Positions 8,216 to 18,608 are shown, counted from the first letter of the stretch. The stretch is 64,000 nucleotides of DNA from Synechococcus sp. RS9916 (GCF_000153825.1 NZ_DS022299.1:647216-711215); one strand, 5' to 3'. A program made the numbers and translations. Notes: generated by a model not told the origin, from the letters alone.

Positions 8216-8806
8216 ATGATCCCGATCGTGATCGAAGAATCAGGCCGGGGTGAAAGGGCCTTTGATATTTATTCCCGCCTGCTGCGCGAGCGGATCGTGT
8301 TCCTGGGGGAGCCCGTCACCAGCGAATCTGCGAACAGGATCGTGGCTCAGCTGTTGTTTCTCGAGGCAGAGGATCCTGAAAAGGATATCTACCTCTACAT
8401 CAACTCCCCAGGTGGCTCGGTGTACGACGGTCTTGGCATCTTCGACACCATGCAGCACATCAAGCCAGATGTGCACACAGTTTGCGTCGGACTTGCCGCC
8501 AGCATGGGTGCCTTTCTGCTTTGTGCCGGCGCGAAAGGCAAGCGCAGCAGCCTTCGACATTCACGCATCATGATCCACCAGCCTCTTGGTGGGGCCAGCG
8601 GTCAGGCCAGCGATATTCGTATCCAAGCCGATGAAATCCTCTTCTTGAAGGACAAACTCAACCGTGAGCTGGCTGAACGCAGTGGCCAGCCCCTTGAGAA
8701 GATGCAGGTGGATACCGATCGCGATTTCTTTATGTCACCCGATGAGGCGGTGACCTACGGACTGATTGACACGGTGATCGATCGCAGACCTGTTCATTCC
8801 GTTTAA
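8216..8806 (+). CDS. clpP: ATP-dependent Clp protease proteolytic subunit ClpP
   Basis: 196 aa serine protease subunit that forms the Clp tetradecamer. The catalytic serine sits in GLAASMGAF and the histidine in [10 protein letters not shown]; the third triad residue is expected in the later [12 protein letters not shown] region. The substrate-binding INSPGGSV loop is also intact. ATG 8216 ([21 protein letters not shown]) gives the mature-type N terminus; an upstream start would add seven unlikely residues. It is followed by a strong intrinsic terminator at 8835. Cyanobacteria carry several ClpP paralogues, and this one keeps the full active site. Confidence 0.95.
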   Translation: MIPIVIEESGRGERAFDIYSRLLRERIVFLGEPVTSESANRIVAQLLFLEAEDPEKDIYLYINSPGGSVYDGLGIFDTMQHIKPDVHTVCVGLAASMGAFLLCAGAKGKRSSLRHSRIMIHQPLGGASGQASDIRIQADEILFLKDKLNRELAERSGQPLEKMQVDTDRDFFMSPDEAVTYGLIDTVIDRRPVHSV

Positions 8807-8834
8807 TTCCTCTTGGTCTAATCAGATGTCTTGA

Positions 8835-8856
8835 CCCCGCTACGGCGGGGTTTTTT
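8835..8856 (+). terminator. Intrinsic terminator of clpP
   Basis: A 6-bp GC stem (CCCCGC/GCGGGG) closed by a TACG tetraloop, followed directly by six T. It lies 28 bp after the clpP stop. This is textbook rho-independent form. Confidence 0.88.
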
Positions 8857-8880
8857 ATGGCCTGCAATCTTGTCAGGCAC

Positions 8881-8911
8881 AAAAAAAGACCTGCCCATTC
8901 AAGGCAGGTCT
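8881..8911 (-). terminator. Intrinsic terminator of ftsH
   Basis: A 9-bp perfect stem (AGACCTGCC at 8887-8895 with GGCAGGTCT at 8903-8911) and a 7-nt loop. Read on the minus strand it ends in a run of T (8881-8886). It lies about 30 bp past the ftsH stop and faces the clpP terminator. Confidence 0.88.
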
Positions 8912-8942
8912 ACATCATTGATTTGAAGCCCTAGAGAAATGC

Positions 8943-10859
8943 TCAGGAATTGAGCACAGGGACGGTACGTTCCTTATCGGGAATCGTGGCGAACTCAGAA
9001 ACCAGGGCTCTGAATTCATCGCCATCCATGGTTTCAATTTCGATCAAACGTTCCACTAGGTGGTCCATGGCTTCACGGTGTTGCGCAACAAGCTCAACGG
9101 TTTCCGTGTAGCAGCGTTTCACCATTTCCCGCACCTGTTCATCAATCTGTTTGGCGATTGAGTCAGACACATCACTGCGCTGCATCAAATCACGGCCCAG
9201 GAAGACTTCCTGACTACCACCTTCAAGCGCCACAGGTCCAAGATCAGACATGCCGAATCGGGTCACCATCTGACGGGCCATTGAGGCCACCTGCTGGATG
9301 TCACCACCGGCACCAGTGGTGACTTCCTCATAACCAAACACCACGTCTTCAGCTGCACGTCCACCCAGAGCACCCATGATTCGGGCCTTGAGCTGGGCTC
9401 TGGAGACCAGCATTTGCTCCTCATCGGGTGAGAACCAGGTCAGACCCTGGGCCTGACCGCGAGGAATCAAGGTCACTTTCTGGACGGGATCGTGCGCTTT
9501 GACAAGAGTTCCCACCAGGGCATGACCAACTTCGTGATAAGCGATCAGGCGCTTGCTTCGGCCATCTGTCAGTGGCTGACCCTCCATGCCAGCGATGATC
9601 CGATCGACAGCATCATCGATCTCACTCAACCCGATCGTTTCCTTTCGGCGCCGAGCCGTGAGAATTGCAGCCTCATTGAGAAGGTTGGCCAGGTCTGCAC
9701 CGGTGAATCCAGGGGTTCGGCGCGCAATGCTCTCCAGGGTCAGGTCCTGGTCAAGCTTTTTGTTGCGTGCATGCACCTCGAGGATGGAGAGGCGACCTTT
9801 GATATCTGGAGCATCAACAGTCACCTGACGATCGAATCGACCAGGGCGCATCAGAGCCGAGTCGAGAACGTCAGGACGGTTGGTGGCAGCCAAAATAATG
9901 ATGCCGCTGTTCCCCTCAAAGCCGTCCATCTCGGTGAGCAGCTGGTTCAGAGTCTGCTCACGCTCATCGTTGCCGCCGCCAATACCGGCACCGCGCTGAC
10001 GACCCACTGCGTCGATCTCATCGATGAAGATCAGACAAGGGCTGTTTTCTTTGGCGCGTTTGAACAAATCGCGCACCCTGCTGGCACCAACACCAACAAA
10101 CATCTCCACAAATTCCGAACCGGAGAGGGAGAAGAAGGGAACACCTGCTTCACCAGCGATGGCCTTGGCAAGAAGCGTTTTGCCCGTTCCGGGAGGGCCA
10201 ACCAACAACACACCTTTGGGGATCTTCGCTCCCACAGAGGTGAAACGCTCTGGCTGCTTCAGGAAGGTAACCACTTCCTGCAGATCTTGCTTCGCTTCTG
10301 AAACGCCAGCCACATCATCGAATTTGACTCCGGTGTCAGCTTCCATCGCAAAACGGGCTTTGGTTTTGCCGAACTGCATCGCTTGGCCAGGGCCACCAGG
10401 CATGCCGCTTCCGCGACGAGCCAGGAAAATCAGTGAACCGATCAGCAGCAGCGGGAAGAGCAGATTCCCGAGCAGACCCAACGCAGGTGGTGCGCTACGC
10501 GGGGGGTGAATATCAAAGCTGATGCCCTCTTGCTTGAGGGTGTTGATTAACTCGGGAGCCAATCCAGGCAGATCAACGCGAAGGCGCTGAACACGGTTGT
10601 CAATCTCGGGATCAACAGCTTCCACAACGGCATTGCGACCGCCGTCATAGATGTCCACAGCTGTAATCCGGCCTGCTTCCACGTAATCCAGGAAACGGCC
10701 ATAGCTCATGCGGCCGACGGCAGCATTCTTAGGAGCGACGGTTGGACCACTCGGATTAAGGCTCTGAAGCCCTCCATTGCCGATCAATTGCCAACCCAGA
10801 AGCAACGCGACGCCGATGGGTAGGACCCAGAGCGCGATTTGTCGCCAGCGTTGATTCAT
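8943..10859 (-). CDS. ftsH: ATP-dependent zinc metalloprotease FtsH
   Basis: 638 aa membrane-anchored AAA+ protease that degrades damaged membrane proteins, in cyanobacteria notably photodamaged PSII D1. Two N-terminal membrane helices (about 8-28 and 128-147) flank a lumenal or periplasmic domain. Seen directly: Walker A GPPGTGKT at 221-228, Walker B LIFIDEID at about 276-283, the second-region-of-homology arginine finger near MRPGRFDR, and the zinc site HEVGH at 442-446. Length is normal. Psb29, whose family partners FtsH, is encoded 0.8 kb away. It has its own terminator at 8881. Confidence 0.97.
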   Translation of the reverse strand: MNQRWRQIALWVLPIGVALLLGWQLIGNGGLQSLNPSGPTVAPKNAAVGRMSYGRFLDYVEAGRITAVDIYDGGRNAVVEAVDPEIDNRVQRLRVDLPGLAPELINTLKQEGISFDIHPPRSAPPALGLLGNLLFPLLLIGSLIFLARRGSGMPGGPGQAMQFGKTKARFAMEADTGVKFDDVAGVSEAKQDLQEVVTFLKQPERFTSVGAKIPKGVLLVGPPGTGKTLLAKAIAGEAGVPFFSLSGSEFVEMFVGVGASRVRDLFKRAKENSPCLIFIDEIDAVGRQRGAGIGGGNDEREQTLNQLLTEMDGFEGNSGIIILAATNRPDVLDSALMRPGRFDRQVTVDAPDIKGRLSILEVHARNKKLDQDLTLESIARRTPGFTGADLANLLNEAAILTARRRKETIGLSEIDDAVDRIIAGMEGQPLTDGRSKRLIAYHEVGHALVGTLVKAHDPVQKVTLIPRGQAQGLTWFSPDEEQMLVSRAQLKARIMGALGGRAAEDVVFGYEEVTTGAGGDIQQVASMARQMVTRFGMSDLGPVALEGGSQEVFLGRDLMQRSDVSDSIAKQIDEQVREMVKRCYTETVELVAQHREAMDHLVERLIEIETMDGDEFRALVSEFATIPDKERTVPVLNS

Positions 10860-10942
10860 GGAATCCCTGAAAGTTAATCGACTTTAAGAGTTGCGAACAC
10901 CCAAACGCCGGTTCTGGGGACAGATCCGCTAAGAGGATTGGA

Positions 10943-12172
10943 TTAAAGGCTTCGTAAAGCCACGATCGGATCCAGTTGGGCCGCCCTCCGGGCAGGCACC
11001 ACACCAAAGAAGAGGCCGATGGATCCCGAGAGCGTCACCGTGATCAACACGACGCCTCCCCCGATGGTGGCCGGCAAGGGGGTGAGGGCCGCTACCGCTG
11101 CCACCGTGCCGAGCCCAGCTGCAGTGCCGACAATCCCGCCCAGTGTTGCCAGCACGAGGGACTCCACCAGAAATTGGCTGAGCACGTCTGAGCTGCGGGC
11201 GCCGAGAGCTTTGCGCAGACCGATTTCTTCGGTTCGCTCGCTGACCGACACCAACATGATGTTCATGATCCCAATACCACCAACCAGCAGAGAGACCCCC
11301 CCGATGGCCGCAAGCATCAGGGTCAAACCACCGGTGATGGTGCCAACAATGGTGAGTGCATCTTTCTGGGAACGCACAGCGAAGTCGTCATCACGAAGGA
11401 TGCGATGCCGTTGACGCAGCAAATTGGTGATCTGAAATTTGGCGGGCCCAGTACTGGCCTCGTTCTTTGCTTCAACGCTGATGAAGCTCAGGCTGACGCC
11501 GTAGGTGGCATCTCGGCCTGTCAAGCGACTCACCATGGTGGAGAGCGGGATGTAAGCGTTTTCGTCTTGGTTGTTGCCGAACACCGCACCCTTGGGTGCC
11601 ATCACCCCAATCACGTTGAAGCTTTGGTCCTTGATGCGCAGGTTTTGACCAATCGCCTGCCCTGTTGGGAACAGCTTGTCGCGTAGGTCGGGTCCGATCA
11701 CCACCACGGAGCGCGCGGCCCGTTCGTCTTGCTCACTGATGAATCGGCCCCGGGCCACTTCAAAGCTGCGAACGGGAAGAAACGCTGGTGTGACCCCGTT
11801 GACAGAACTGCTGGAGCTGCGGGATCCAGCCTGGACGACCGCACTGGTGCTGATCTGTGGAGCGACCCGCTTAACGCTGGGCACCTGCTCTGCAATGGCT
11901 TCGGCATCTTCCAGCACCAACGTCTTGGGGAAGGCAACACCGCGTCGACGGGTGTCGTTATTGCCCGGAACAACAAACAGAACGTTGGCTCCGAGGTTGC
12001 TGAGTTGATCCTCTGCCAGGTTTTGGGCACCGCGACCAACACCCACAAGGGTGATGACCGATGCGTTGCCGATCACGATGCCCAGCATCGTCAACAAGCT
12101 GCGCAATCGATTGGCCCTCAGGGTGTTGAGAGCCATGCCCACGGTTTCAGTGAGCGGCAACTTGCTGGCCAT
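10943..12172 (-). CDS. MacB/FtsX-type ABC transporter permease
   Basis: 409 aa. The N-terminal membrane helix follows MALNTLRANRLRSLLTMLGIVIG, the standard MacB-family start. A large extracytoplasmic MacB-like domain (about 45-260) follows, then three C-terminal helices in an FtsX domain with IGIMNIMLVSVSERTEEIGLR-type coupling (NIMLVSVSERTEEIGLRKA). The family uses ATP hydrolysed by a separate ATPase to drive efflux or lipoprotein handling across the envelope. No ATPase gene is adjacent. It sits 10 bp downstream of pyk on the same strand, so co-transcription is likely although no functional link is evident. Confidence 0.9.
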   Translation of the reverse strand: MASKLPLTETVGMALNTLRANRLRSLLTMLGIVIGNASVITLVGVGRGAQNLAEDQLSNLGANVLFVVPGNNDTRRRGVAFPKTLVLEDAEAIAEQVPSVKRVAPQISTSAVVQAGSRSSSSSVNGVTPAFLPVRSFEVARGRFISEQDERAARSVVVIGPDLRDKLFPTGQAIGQNLRIKDQSFNVIGVMAPKGAVFGNNQDENAYIPLSTMVSRLTGRDATYGVSLSFISVEAKNEASTGPAKFQITNLLRQRHRILRDDDFAVRSQKDALTIVGTITGGLTLMLAAIGGVSLLVGGIGIMNIMLVSVSERTEEIGLRKALGARSSDVLSQFLVESLVLATLGGIVGTAAGLGTVAAVAALTPLPATIGGGVVLITVTLSGSIGLFFGVVPARRAAQLDPIVALRSL

Positions 12173-12182
12173 AGCCGGAGAG

Positions 12183-13652
12183 TTAGATGGTGGCGTTGTG
12201 GTGAGTGCTGTCGAGCAGTCCGTCGCTACCAACGATTCCCACTTTGACCAGATCGGTGGAGCCAGAGACTTCAGGCTGGGTGCCTGCTGTTTGGACCACC
12301 AGATCGCCTTGCTTCAACCAGCCCCGCTCACGACAGATGTTGGTTGCTGTCGCGAATGTGGATGAGGTGCGCTCCTGTGGTTCGGTCACCAATGGAGTGA
12401 CTCCCCAGACCAATTGGAGTTTGCATGCCACCCATGGTTCGCTGGTGATCGCAAGAATCGGAGCAGCTGGACGGAACTTGCTCACGTTATGAGCTGTGGC
12501 ACCAGTTTTGGTGAGTGGCAAGATCGCAGCCGCATTCAGCTGGCTTGCAATCGTGCTCACTGCGCTGCTGATGGCGTTGGGGATGGTGCATGGCAGATGG
12601 CTGTCGATGCGGCGCTGGGGGTAATCCTTCTCAATGCGGCGCGCGATGGTGGCCATGGTTTCCACGGCCTCCACAGGGAAATCACCCACGGCTGTCTCGT
12701 TGGACAACATCACAGCGTCCGTGCCATCAAGGATGGCGTTGGCCACGTCGCTGACTTCGGCTCGCGTGGGTCGTGGGCTTGAAGCCATCGAATCGAGCAT
12801 CTGAGTGGCCGTGATGATCGGAATGCCAAGGCTGTTGGCCTTCTGGATCAACTCTTTCTGGAGAAGGGGGACCTCCTCGGCGGGCATCTCAACGCCCAGA
12901 TCGCCCCTGGCCACCATCACGCCATCACAGAGCGGGAGAATGGCATCGATCTGATCAATGGCTTCGAATTTCTCGATCTTGGCCACCACCGGAGTGGTGT
13001 GGCCGTGCTGGCGGATCAGACCTCGAATCTCCTCCATGTCGGAAGGATTACGCACAAAGCTCAGGGCCACCCAGTCCACCCCTTGACCAAGACCGAAGGC
13101 CAGGTCTGTTTTGTCCTTCTCAGTGAGGGCGCGAACAGATAGTTGTACGTCCGGGAAGTTGACGCCCTTGTTGTTGGAGAGGACTCCGCCGACGGTGACC
13201 GTGCAGTGGAGGTTCTGTTCTGCCTTGTCGACCCGCTCGACCTTCATCTCGACCCGGCCGTCATCGAGAAGGATGCGGCTGCCAGCAGTGACTTCGTCAG
13301 CCAGCTTGTCGTAGGTGACCGTGGCGATCTCCTGATTGCAGCTGACGGGACGGGATGTGAGCGTGAAGGGATCACCGTTGGCGAGGGTGATCGGCCCATC
13401 GGCGAAGCGGCCGAGACGGATTTTTGGCCCCTGAAGATCCTGAAGGATGCCGATGTGAACTCCCATCTCAGCCGAGACTCGGCGGATGGTGGCGATGCGG
13501 GCTGCATGCTCGCTGTGATCGCCGTGGGAAAAATTCAGGCGGAAGGTGGTGGCACCAGCTTCGATCAACTGCCTGAGCCGTTCAGGGCTTTCGGTTGCTG
13601 GGCCGATGGTGGCCACGATCTTGGTACGACGGGAAAGATCGATTTGCGCCAT
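12183..13652 (-). CDS. pyk: Pyruvate kinase
   Basis: 489 aa, final step of glycolysis: phosphoenolpyruvate plus ADP to pyruvate plus ATP. The N-terminal RRTKIVATIGPAT, the active-site KIEKFEA, the MVARGDLGVEMP signature and an ATQMLDSM motif are all visible. It lacks the extra C-terminal PEP-utiliser domain of longer cyanobacterial forms. ATG 13652 (MAQIDLSRRTK) is chosen over a start six codons upstream. It is divergent from the MazG-like gene and followed at 10 bp by the MacB-like permease. Confidence 0.96.
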   Translation of the reverse strand: MAQIDLSRRTKIVATIGPATESPERLRQLIEAGATTFRLNFSHGDHSEHAARIATIRRVSAEMGVHIGILQDLQGPKIRLGRFADGPITLANGDPFTLTSRPVSCNQEIATVTYDKLADEVTAGSRILLDDGRVEMKVERVDKAEQNLHCTVTVGGVLSNNKGVNFPDVQLSVRALTEKDKTDLAFGLGQGVDWVALSFVRNPSDMEEIRGLIRQHGHTTPVVAKIEKFEAIDQIDAILPLCDGVMVARGDLGVEMPAEEVPLLQKELIQKANSLGIPIITATQMLDSMASSPRPTRAEVSDVANAILDGTDAVMLSNETAVGDFPVEAVETMATIARRIEKDYPQRRIDSHLPCTIPNAISSAVSTIASQLNAAAILPLTKTGATAHNVSKFRPAAPILAITSEPWVACKLQLVWGVTPLVTEPQERTSSTFATATNICRERGWLKQGDLVVQTAGTQPEVSGSTDLVKVGIVGSDGLLDSTHHNATI

Positions 13653-13738
13653 CCACCGGGCCGATAACAAAAGGGAATCTACCCTCCAGTCAGATCGAGA
13701 AGCTCTCGATCCAAGAGGCCCCTATTGCAGCCATCAGG

Positions 13739-14068
13739 ATGGATCTCAACAGCTATCAACACGGGGCCCGCGCCACGGCCCGTTACCCGGATGTCGGTTC
13801 AAATCCGATTTACCCGACCCTCGGGCTGACCGGAGAGGCTGGAGAGGTGGCAGACAAGGTCAAAAAAGTGTTGCGCGACCAGGGGGGTGTCTTTGACCCT
13901 GAGGTGCGCGCGTCTCTCAAACTCGAACTTGGTGACGTTCTTTGGTATGTCGCCCAACTTTCGAGTGAGCTGGGCCTGACGTTGGAGGAAGTGGCGGCTG
14001 CCAACCTCGAGAAGCTGGCCAGCCGAGCAGCGCGAGGACGGATCAGTGGCAGTGGTGATAAGCGCTGA
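13739..14068 (+). CDS. MazG-like nucleotide pyrophosphohydrolase
   Basis: 109 aa all-alpha NTP pyrophosphatase domain. The motif LGLTGEAGEVADKVKK supplies the EXXE-type metal-binding glutamates, and LKLELGDVLWYVAQL the downstream E/D pair, as in MazG-type enzymes that hydrolyse (d)NTPs to monophosphates. It is a single-domain short form; the specific substrate is unknown. ATG 13739 (MDLNSYQHGARATARYP) fits the domain start. It is divergent from pyk and convergent with the YggT gene. Confidence 0.87.
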   Translation: MDLNSYQHGARATARYPDVGSNPIYPTLGLTGEAGEVADKVKKVLRDQGGVFDPEVRASLKLELGDVLWYVAQLSSELGLTLEEVAAANLEKLASRAARGRISGSGDKR

Positions 14069-14093
14069 GTTGTATCCGTGCCTGATCGGTGGA

Positions 14094-14402
14094 TCAGCCG
14101 TAAATCGCTGGGTTGAGAAGGGCCATCTGGGCATTGCCAAGGGCCCACTGCAGAACGTTCAGGGCAATGAAGGCGAGAAGGGCAGATAAATCAAGGCCGC
14201 CAAGGGGGGGGATGATTCCGCGGAAGGCATTCAAGTAGGGATCAGTGATCGACATCAGTGTGCTGACCACGGGATTGCCTTGATCCAGGTTGGGGAACCA
14301 GCTCAAAAGCACCCGAATCAGCAGGACGTAGAAATAGATCTCCAGGGCGCTTGAGATCACGCCGAGGAGATTGACGATGTAACCGACCACTTCAGTCGAC
14401 AT
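14094..14402 (-). CDS. YggT family membrane protein
   Basis: 102 aa with two hydrophobic spans and the conserved signature FYVLLIRVLLSWFPN plus ITDPYLNAFRGIIPP. Family members include plastid CCB3/Ycf19 proteins involved in cytochrome b6 haem attachment or in membrane/nucleoid organisation; which applies here is not clear. ATG 14402 starts MSTEVVGYIVNLLG, directly before the first helix. It lies 25 bp downstream of scpB on the same strand. Confidence 0.88.
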   Translation of the reverse strand: MSTEVVGYIVNLLGVISSALEIYFYVLLIRVLLSWFPNLDQGNPVVSTLMSITDPYLNAFRGIIPPLGGLDLSALLAFIALNVLQWALGNAQMALLNPAIYG

Positions 14403-14427
14403 GGTGCTTCCTTCAGACCGTTGAACT

Positions 14428-14982
14428 CTATGCAGCTTCGAAGGCTGCGTCGTTGGACACTGAGTCAGTCGTGCTGTCGGCCCCTGGCTCCGTTCCCTCG
14501 GGACCATTGGTGGGCAGCACAGAGAAGGTGCGATGGAATTTCTCGGTCAGGCTGAGCCAATACGAGCGACCTTCGCTTTGCCGTTTCCGCTCGATGAAGT
14601 TCTGGGTCATCAGCTCTTTGATGTGGTCATAGGCCCCGGATCCCCTGAGCTCCACGAGCTCTGATTGGAGGATGCGCTTTTTCAGGGCGATGGTTGCCAG
14701 CGTGCGCAATGCAGCGGTTGAAAGATTGACAGGCAGCAGGTCCCGCACCAGTTCGCCGAGACCGGCACGCAGCTGGAGGCTGTAGTTGCCATTGCCGGCA
14801 ACAATTTCCAGGGCTGTATCCCGTTGGGCGTAGCCAGCTTCCAAAGCCAGCATGGCCTGTTCAACCTTCTGCTCGCTGGTCTCGGCCAATCTGGCCAGCT
14901 CTTTCAAGCTGACCGGGGTCCCCTTGAGATACAGGATCGCTTCAAGCCTTGCTGGAAGTGAGATCGCATTGGGTTCTGCCAT
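14428..14982 (-). CDS. scpB: Segregation and condensation protein B
   Basis: 184 aa. Two winged-helix domains are recognisable: LEAILYLKGTPVSLKELARL at the N terminus and the TAALRTLATIALKKRILQSELVELRGS segment in the second. A variable acidic tail follows. ScpB partners ScpA and SMC in chromosome condensation; neither partner is encoded nearby. ATG 14982 (MAEPNAISLP) is chosen; one extra Met lies just before it. It is likely co-transcribed with the YggT gene. Confidence 0.9.
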   Translation of the reverse strand: MAEPNAISLPARLEAILYLKGTPVSLKELARLAETSEQKVEQAMLALEAGYAQRDTALEIVAGNGNYSLQLRAGLGELVRDLLPVNLSTAALRTLATIALKKRILQSELVELRGSGAYDHIKELMTQNFIERKRQSEGRSYWLSLTEKFHRTFSVLPTNGPEGTEPGADSTTDSVSNDAAFEAA

Positions 14983-15026
14983 CACCCTCCTGCAGGCATC
15001 GCTTCAAGGTATCGCCTGTTGGGCCC

Positions 15027-16574
15027 TCAGCCAGGGTTGGATTGACCCAAAAAAAGGCGATAGGCGGGATTCCCGGTTTCCTCCCAACTGGGATAGCCCA
15101 CATCGCGCAGGAAAGTGTTCCAGTTCTCAAGGTCTGCGTTTTTGACCAAAACGCCCACCACAATTCGACCGACATCGGCTCCATGGTTGCGGTAGTGGAA
15201 GATGCTGATGGTCCATTCAGGCCTGAGAGCTGTGACAAAGGTCATCAAGGCTCCAGGCCGTTCCGGAAACTCGAAGCGGTAGAGCAGCTCGAGGCAGTCG
15301 TTGTCCTGCTGGCACTGAGCGGAAGCCGGCAGTCGTCCTCCGACCATGTGCCGGAGGTGAACCTTGGCGAGTTCATCGTCACTGAGGTCCTGGCAGGAAA
15401 AACCGTTGTCATGTAGGTGCCCAATCAGCTGCCGCCGGTCGTCGTGGTCCTGCACCTGAACGCCCATGAAAATCTGTGCCTGGGGCCCGTCACTCATCCG
15501 GTAGCTGAATTCCGTCAGGCTCCGCCGGTCGAGGCATTCACACAATTTGCGCAGACTTCCCGCCTGTTCTGGGATTTGAACGGCGAGCATCGCTTCCCGT
15601 TCTTCACCCAGCTCCGCCCGTTCTGCCACGAAGCGCAGACGATCGAAATTCATGTTGGCCCCGCAGGCCACAGCAACCAGGGTCTTGTTGCGGAGATTCC
15701 TGCGCGCCACATCCGCCTTCAGCCCGGCGATTGCGAGGGCGCCTGCCGGCTCAAGGATCGAGCGTGTGTCCTCAAAGACGTCCTTAATCGCTGCACAGAT
15801 CTCATCGGTGCCCACCGTGACCATTGCATCCACGTAGCGCTGCGCCAGGGCAAAGGTGTTCTCTCCCACTTGGCGCACGGCCACCCCATCGGCAAATAAA
15901 CCGACTTGGGGCAGGCGGATTCGTTCGCCGGCTTCCAGCGACAAGGTCATGGCAGCCGCGTCATGCGGTTCGACGCCGATCACCTGCACATCGGGCCACA
16001 GGCTTTTCACATAAGCGGCAATTCCGCCGATCAATCCACCGCCGCCGACGGCCACATAGATCGCGTCAGGGGGCTGTGGAATCTGACGGAGGATTTCCAT
16101 CCCGATCGTCCCCTGACCGGCGATCACCTCAGGGTCGTCAAAGGGATGGATGAAGCACAGGCCATCGCTTTCACTGCGCCGCATGGCCTCGGCGTAGGCC
16201 TCGTCGTAGGTCTCTCCATGCAGCACCACTTCAGCTCCGCGGCCACGCACGGCCTGGACCTTCACATCTGGGGTGGTGATCGGCATCACGATCACAGCGC
16301 GGCATTGGAGCTGCTGGGCGCTGAGGGCAACACCCTGGGCATGATTGCCGGCGCTCGATGCGATCACGCCTCGTTCCAGCTCCTCAGTGCTGAGCTGTGC
16401 CATGCGGTTGTAAGCACCGCGCAATTTGAAGGAGAAGACCGGCTGGAGGTCTTCGCGCTTGAACCAAACGCTGTTGTCCAGCCTCCTGCTGAGACTGACC
16501 GCTGGCTCGAGCGGTGTCTCCCGAGCGACGTCGTAGACCCGTGCGCGCAGAATCCGAGGCAGGTAGTGATCCAT
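15027..16574 (-). CDS. ilvA: Threonine ammonia-lyase, biosynthetic
   Basis: 515 aa PLP enzyme that deaminates threonine to 2-oxobutanoate, the first step of isoleucine synthesis. The PLP lysine lies in FSFKLRGAYNR and the phosphate-binding loop in VAVGGGGLIGG. The C terminus (about 335-515) holds two ACT-like regulatory domains, the form that is feedback-inhibited by isoleucine. Length is normal for the long biosynthetic type. ATG 16574 starts MDHYLPRILRARVYDVA. It is divergent from dxs, with a 68-bp shared upstream region. Confidence 0.96.
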   Translation of the reverse strand: MDHYLPRILRARVYDVARETPLEPAVSLSRRLDNSVWFKREDLQPVFSFKLRGAYNRMAQLSTEELERGVIASSAGNHAQGVALSAQQLQCRAVIVMPITTPDVKVQAVRGRGAEVVLHGETYDEAYAEAMRRSESDGLCFIHPFDDPEVIAGQGTIGMEILRQIPQPPDAIYVAVGGGGLIGGIAAYVKSLWPDVQVIGVEPHDAAAMTLSLEAGERIRLPQVGLFADGVAVRQVGENTFALAQRYVDAMVTVGTDEICAAIKDVFEDTRSILEPAGALAIAGLKADVARRNLRNKTLVAVACGANMNFDRLRFVAERAELGEEREAMLAVQIPEQAGSLRKLCECLDRRSLTEFSYRMSDGPQAQIFMGVQVQDHDDRRQLIGHLHDNGFSCQDLSDDELAKVHLRHMVGGRLPASAQCQQDNDCLELLYRFEFPERPGALMTFVTALRPEWTISIFHYRNHGADVGRIVVGVLVKNADLENWNTFLRDVGYPSWEETGNPAYRLFLGQSNPG

Positions 16575-16642
16575 CAGATCAGTCTGGCTCGCCGCTGTCG
16601 CACAAGGCCCCGTAGATTGCCCTGATCGGCCGGCGGACGGGA

Positions 16643-18577
16643 ATGCATCTGAGCGAGTTGACCCACCCCAATCAGCTGCATGGGCTGTCGGTGCCGGAGC
16701 TCGAGCAGATTGCTGCTCAGATTCGTGAGCGTCACCTCGAGGTGGTGTCCAACAGCGGTGGGCATCTGGGCCCAGGTCTGGGTGTCGTTGAGCTCACCCT
16801 GGCTCTTTATCAAACTCTGGATCTTGACCAAGATCGGGTGATTTGGGATGTGGGGCATCAGGCGTATCCCCACAAGCTGATCACGGGGCGTTACGGCGAT
16901 TTCCACACCCTGCGTCAGCAGGGTGGTGTTGCCGGTTATTTGAAGCGCTGTGAGAGCGACTTCGACCATTTCGGTGCCGGTCACGCCAGCACCTCGATTT
17001 CCGCTGCTCTGGGTATGGCGATCGCCCGTGACCGTCGCGGTGAATCGTTCAAATGCGTCGCCGTGATTGGTGATGGCGCCCTGACGGGTGGGATGGCTTT
17101 GGAAGCCATCAATCACGCAGGTCATCTCCCCAACACGCCCTTGTTGGTCGTTCTCAACGACAACGACATGTCGATCTCCCCCCCGGTGGGAGCTCTGTCG
17201 ACCTACCTCAACCGCATGCGCCTGAGTCCGCCCATGCAATTCCTCTCCGGGAGTGTTGAGGAGAGCGTCAAACATTTGCCCTTCATGGGCGGTGAGCTGC
17301 CTCCTGAACTCAACCGGCTGAAAGACAGCATGCGCCGACTGGCGGTCCCCAAGGTGGGTGCTGTGTTTGAAGAGCTCGGATTCACTTATATGGGTCCGAT
17401 TGACGGGCACGACATCGCTGAGATGACGCGCACGTTCCAAGCTGCGCACCGTGTTGGGGGCCCGGTGATGGTCCACGTGGTCACCACCAAGGGCAAGGGT
17501 TATCCCTATGCCGAAGCCGACCAGGTTGGCTATCACGCGCAATCAGCCTTTGATTTGGCCACCGGTAAGGCTCGACCCAGCAAAACACCAAAGCCGCCCA
17601 GTTACAGCAAGGTGTTTGGCCAGACGCTGGTCAAGCTCTGCGAGCAGGACTCCACCGTGATCGGTATTACGGCTGCCATGGCCACTGGCACTGGTCTTGA
17701 CCTGCTCCAAAAAGCCATTCCTTCGCAGTACGTCGATGTCGGCATTGCGGAGCAGCACGCCGTCACCTTGGCGGGGGGAATGGCTTGTGAGGGGCTCAAG
17801 CCCGTCGTGGCCATCTACAGCACGTTCCTGCAGCGTGCTTACGACCAACTGATTCACGACATCGGCATCCAGAATCTGCCGGTCACATTCGTTCTGGACC
17901 GAGCCGGGATTGTTGGTGCTGATGGCCCCACGCACCAGGGCCAGTACGACATCAGCTATTTCCGTGCCATTCCCAATTTCACGGTGATGGCTCCCAAAGA
18001 TGAGTCAGAACTCCAGCGGATGATGGTGACCTGTCTGCAACACAACGGCCCGACAGCCCTCCGCATTCCCCGCGGTCCTGGCGAGGGTGTGCCCTTGATG
18101 GAAGAAGGTTGGGAGCCCTTGACGATCGGTTGCGGGGAAACCCTCCGCCAAGGCGATGATTTGCTGATCGTGGCCTACGGCTCCATGGTTAGTCGCGCCA
18201 TGGCCACGGCTGACCTCCTCAGCCAAAAGGGTGTGCAAGCCACTGTGGTCAATGCCCGTTTCCTGCGTCCACTGGATCAAGCCTTGATTCATCCTTTGGC
18301 ACGCCGCATCGAGAAGGTCGTGACCATGGAAGAGGGTGCTCTTGCTGGTGGGTTTGGAGCTGCTGTGCTGGAGTCGTTCAATGACCACGATGTGCTGGTT
18401 CCCTTGCTAAGGCTTGGAATCCCAGACCAGCTAGTGGATCACGCCACTCCTCAGCAGAGTTTCGAAGTGCTTGGCCTCACCCCAGAGCAGATGCTGGTTC
18501 GGATCAGTGAACGTTTTGGCTTCGATCGCGTTCACGACACGTTGAACCAGCCCTCTCAGACCCTGATTCAGAGCTGA
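16643..18577 (+). CDS. dxs: 1-deoxy-D-xylulose-5-phosphate synthase
   Basis: 644 aa thiamine-diphosphate enzyme that joins pyruvate and glyceraldehyde 3-phosphate, the entry step of the MEP isoprenoid pathway feeding carotenoids and chlorophyll side chains. The [13 protein letters not shown]...NDNDMSI segment is the TPP/Mg motif, and the central [13 protein letters not shown] holds the catalytic glutamate. ATG 16643 gives [20 protein letters not shown], the expected start. It is followed by a hairpin at 18586. Confidence 0.97.
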   Translation: MHLSELTHPNQLHGLSVPELEQIAAQIRERHLEVVSNSGGHLGPGLGVVELTLALYQTLDLDQDRVIWDVGHQAYPHKLITGRYGDFHTLRQQGGVAGYLKRCESDFDHFGAGHASTSISAALGMAIARDRRGESFKCVAVIGDGALTGGMALEAINHAGHLPNTPLLVVLNDNDMSISPPVGALSTYLNRMRLSPPMQFLSGSVEESVKHLPFMGGELPPELNRLKDSMRRLAVPKVGAVFEELGFTYMGPIDGHDIAEMTRTFQAAHRVGGPVMVHVVTTKGKGYPYAEADQVGYHAQSAFDLATGKARPSKTPKPPSYSKVFGQTLVKLCEQDSTVIGITAAMATGTGLDLLQKAIPSQYVDVGIAEQHAVTLAGGMACEGLKPVVAIYSTFLQRAYDQLIHDIGIQNLPVTFVLDRAGIVGADGPTHQGQYDISYFRAIPNFTVMAPKDESELQRMMVTCLQHNGPTALRIPRGPGEGVPLMEEGWEPLTIGCGETLRQGDDLLIVAYGSMVSRAMATADLLSQKGVQATVVNARFLRPLDQALIHPLARRIEKVVTMEEGALAGGFGAAVLESFNDHDVLVPLLRLGIPDQLVDHATPQQSFEVLGLTPEQMLVRISERFGFDRVHDTLNQPSQTLIQS

Positions 18578-18585
18578 TGCAAAAA

Positions 18586-18608
18586 AAGACCAACCTAAGG
18601 TTGGTCTT
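18586..18608 (-). terminator. Hairpin terminator shared by dxs and psaK ends
   Basis: A perfect 10-bp stem (AAGACCAACC with GGTTGGTCTT) and a 3-nt loop, located between the convergent dxs and psaK. On the minus strand it is followed by seven T (18581-18587 complement), a good psaK terminator. On the plus strand the T tract is weaker (TCTTCTTG), so it probably acts in both directions with psaK favoured. Confidence 0.8.

Noticed and set aside
9492-10301. 269-codon plus-strand frame
   Set aside because: Antisense shadow of the FtsH AAA+ region.
14079-14096. CTGATC-GGTG-GATCAG hairpin between the MazG-like gene and yggT
   Set aside because: Only 6 bp with no T tract; too weak to support as a terminator.
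16574-17542. 322-codon minus-strand frame
   Set aside because: Antisense to dxs, with no recognisable domain; dxs motifs are complete on the plus strand.
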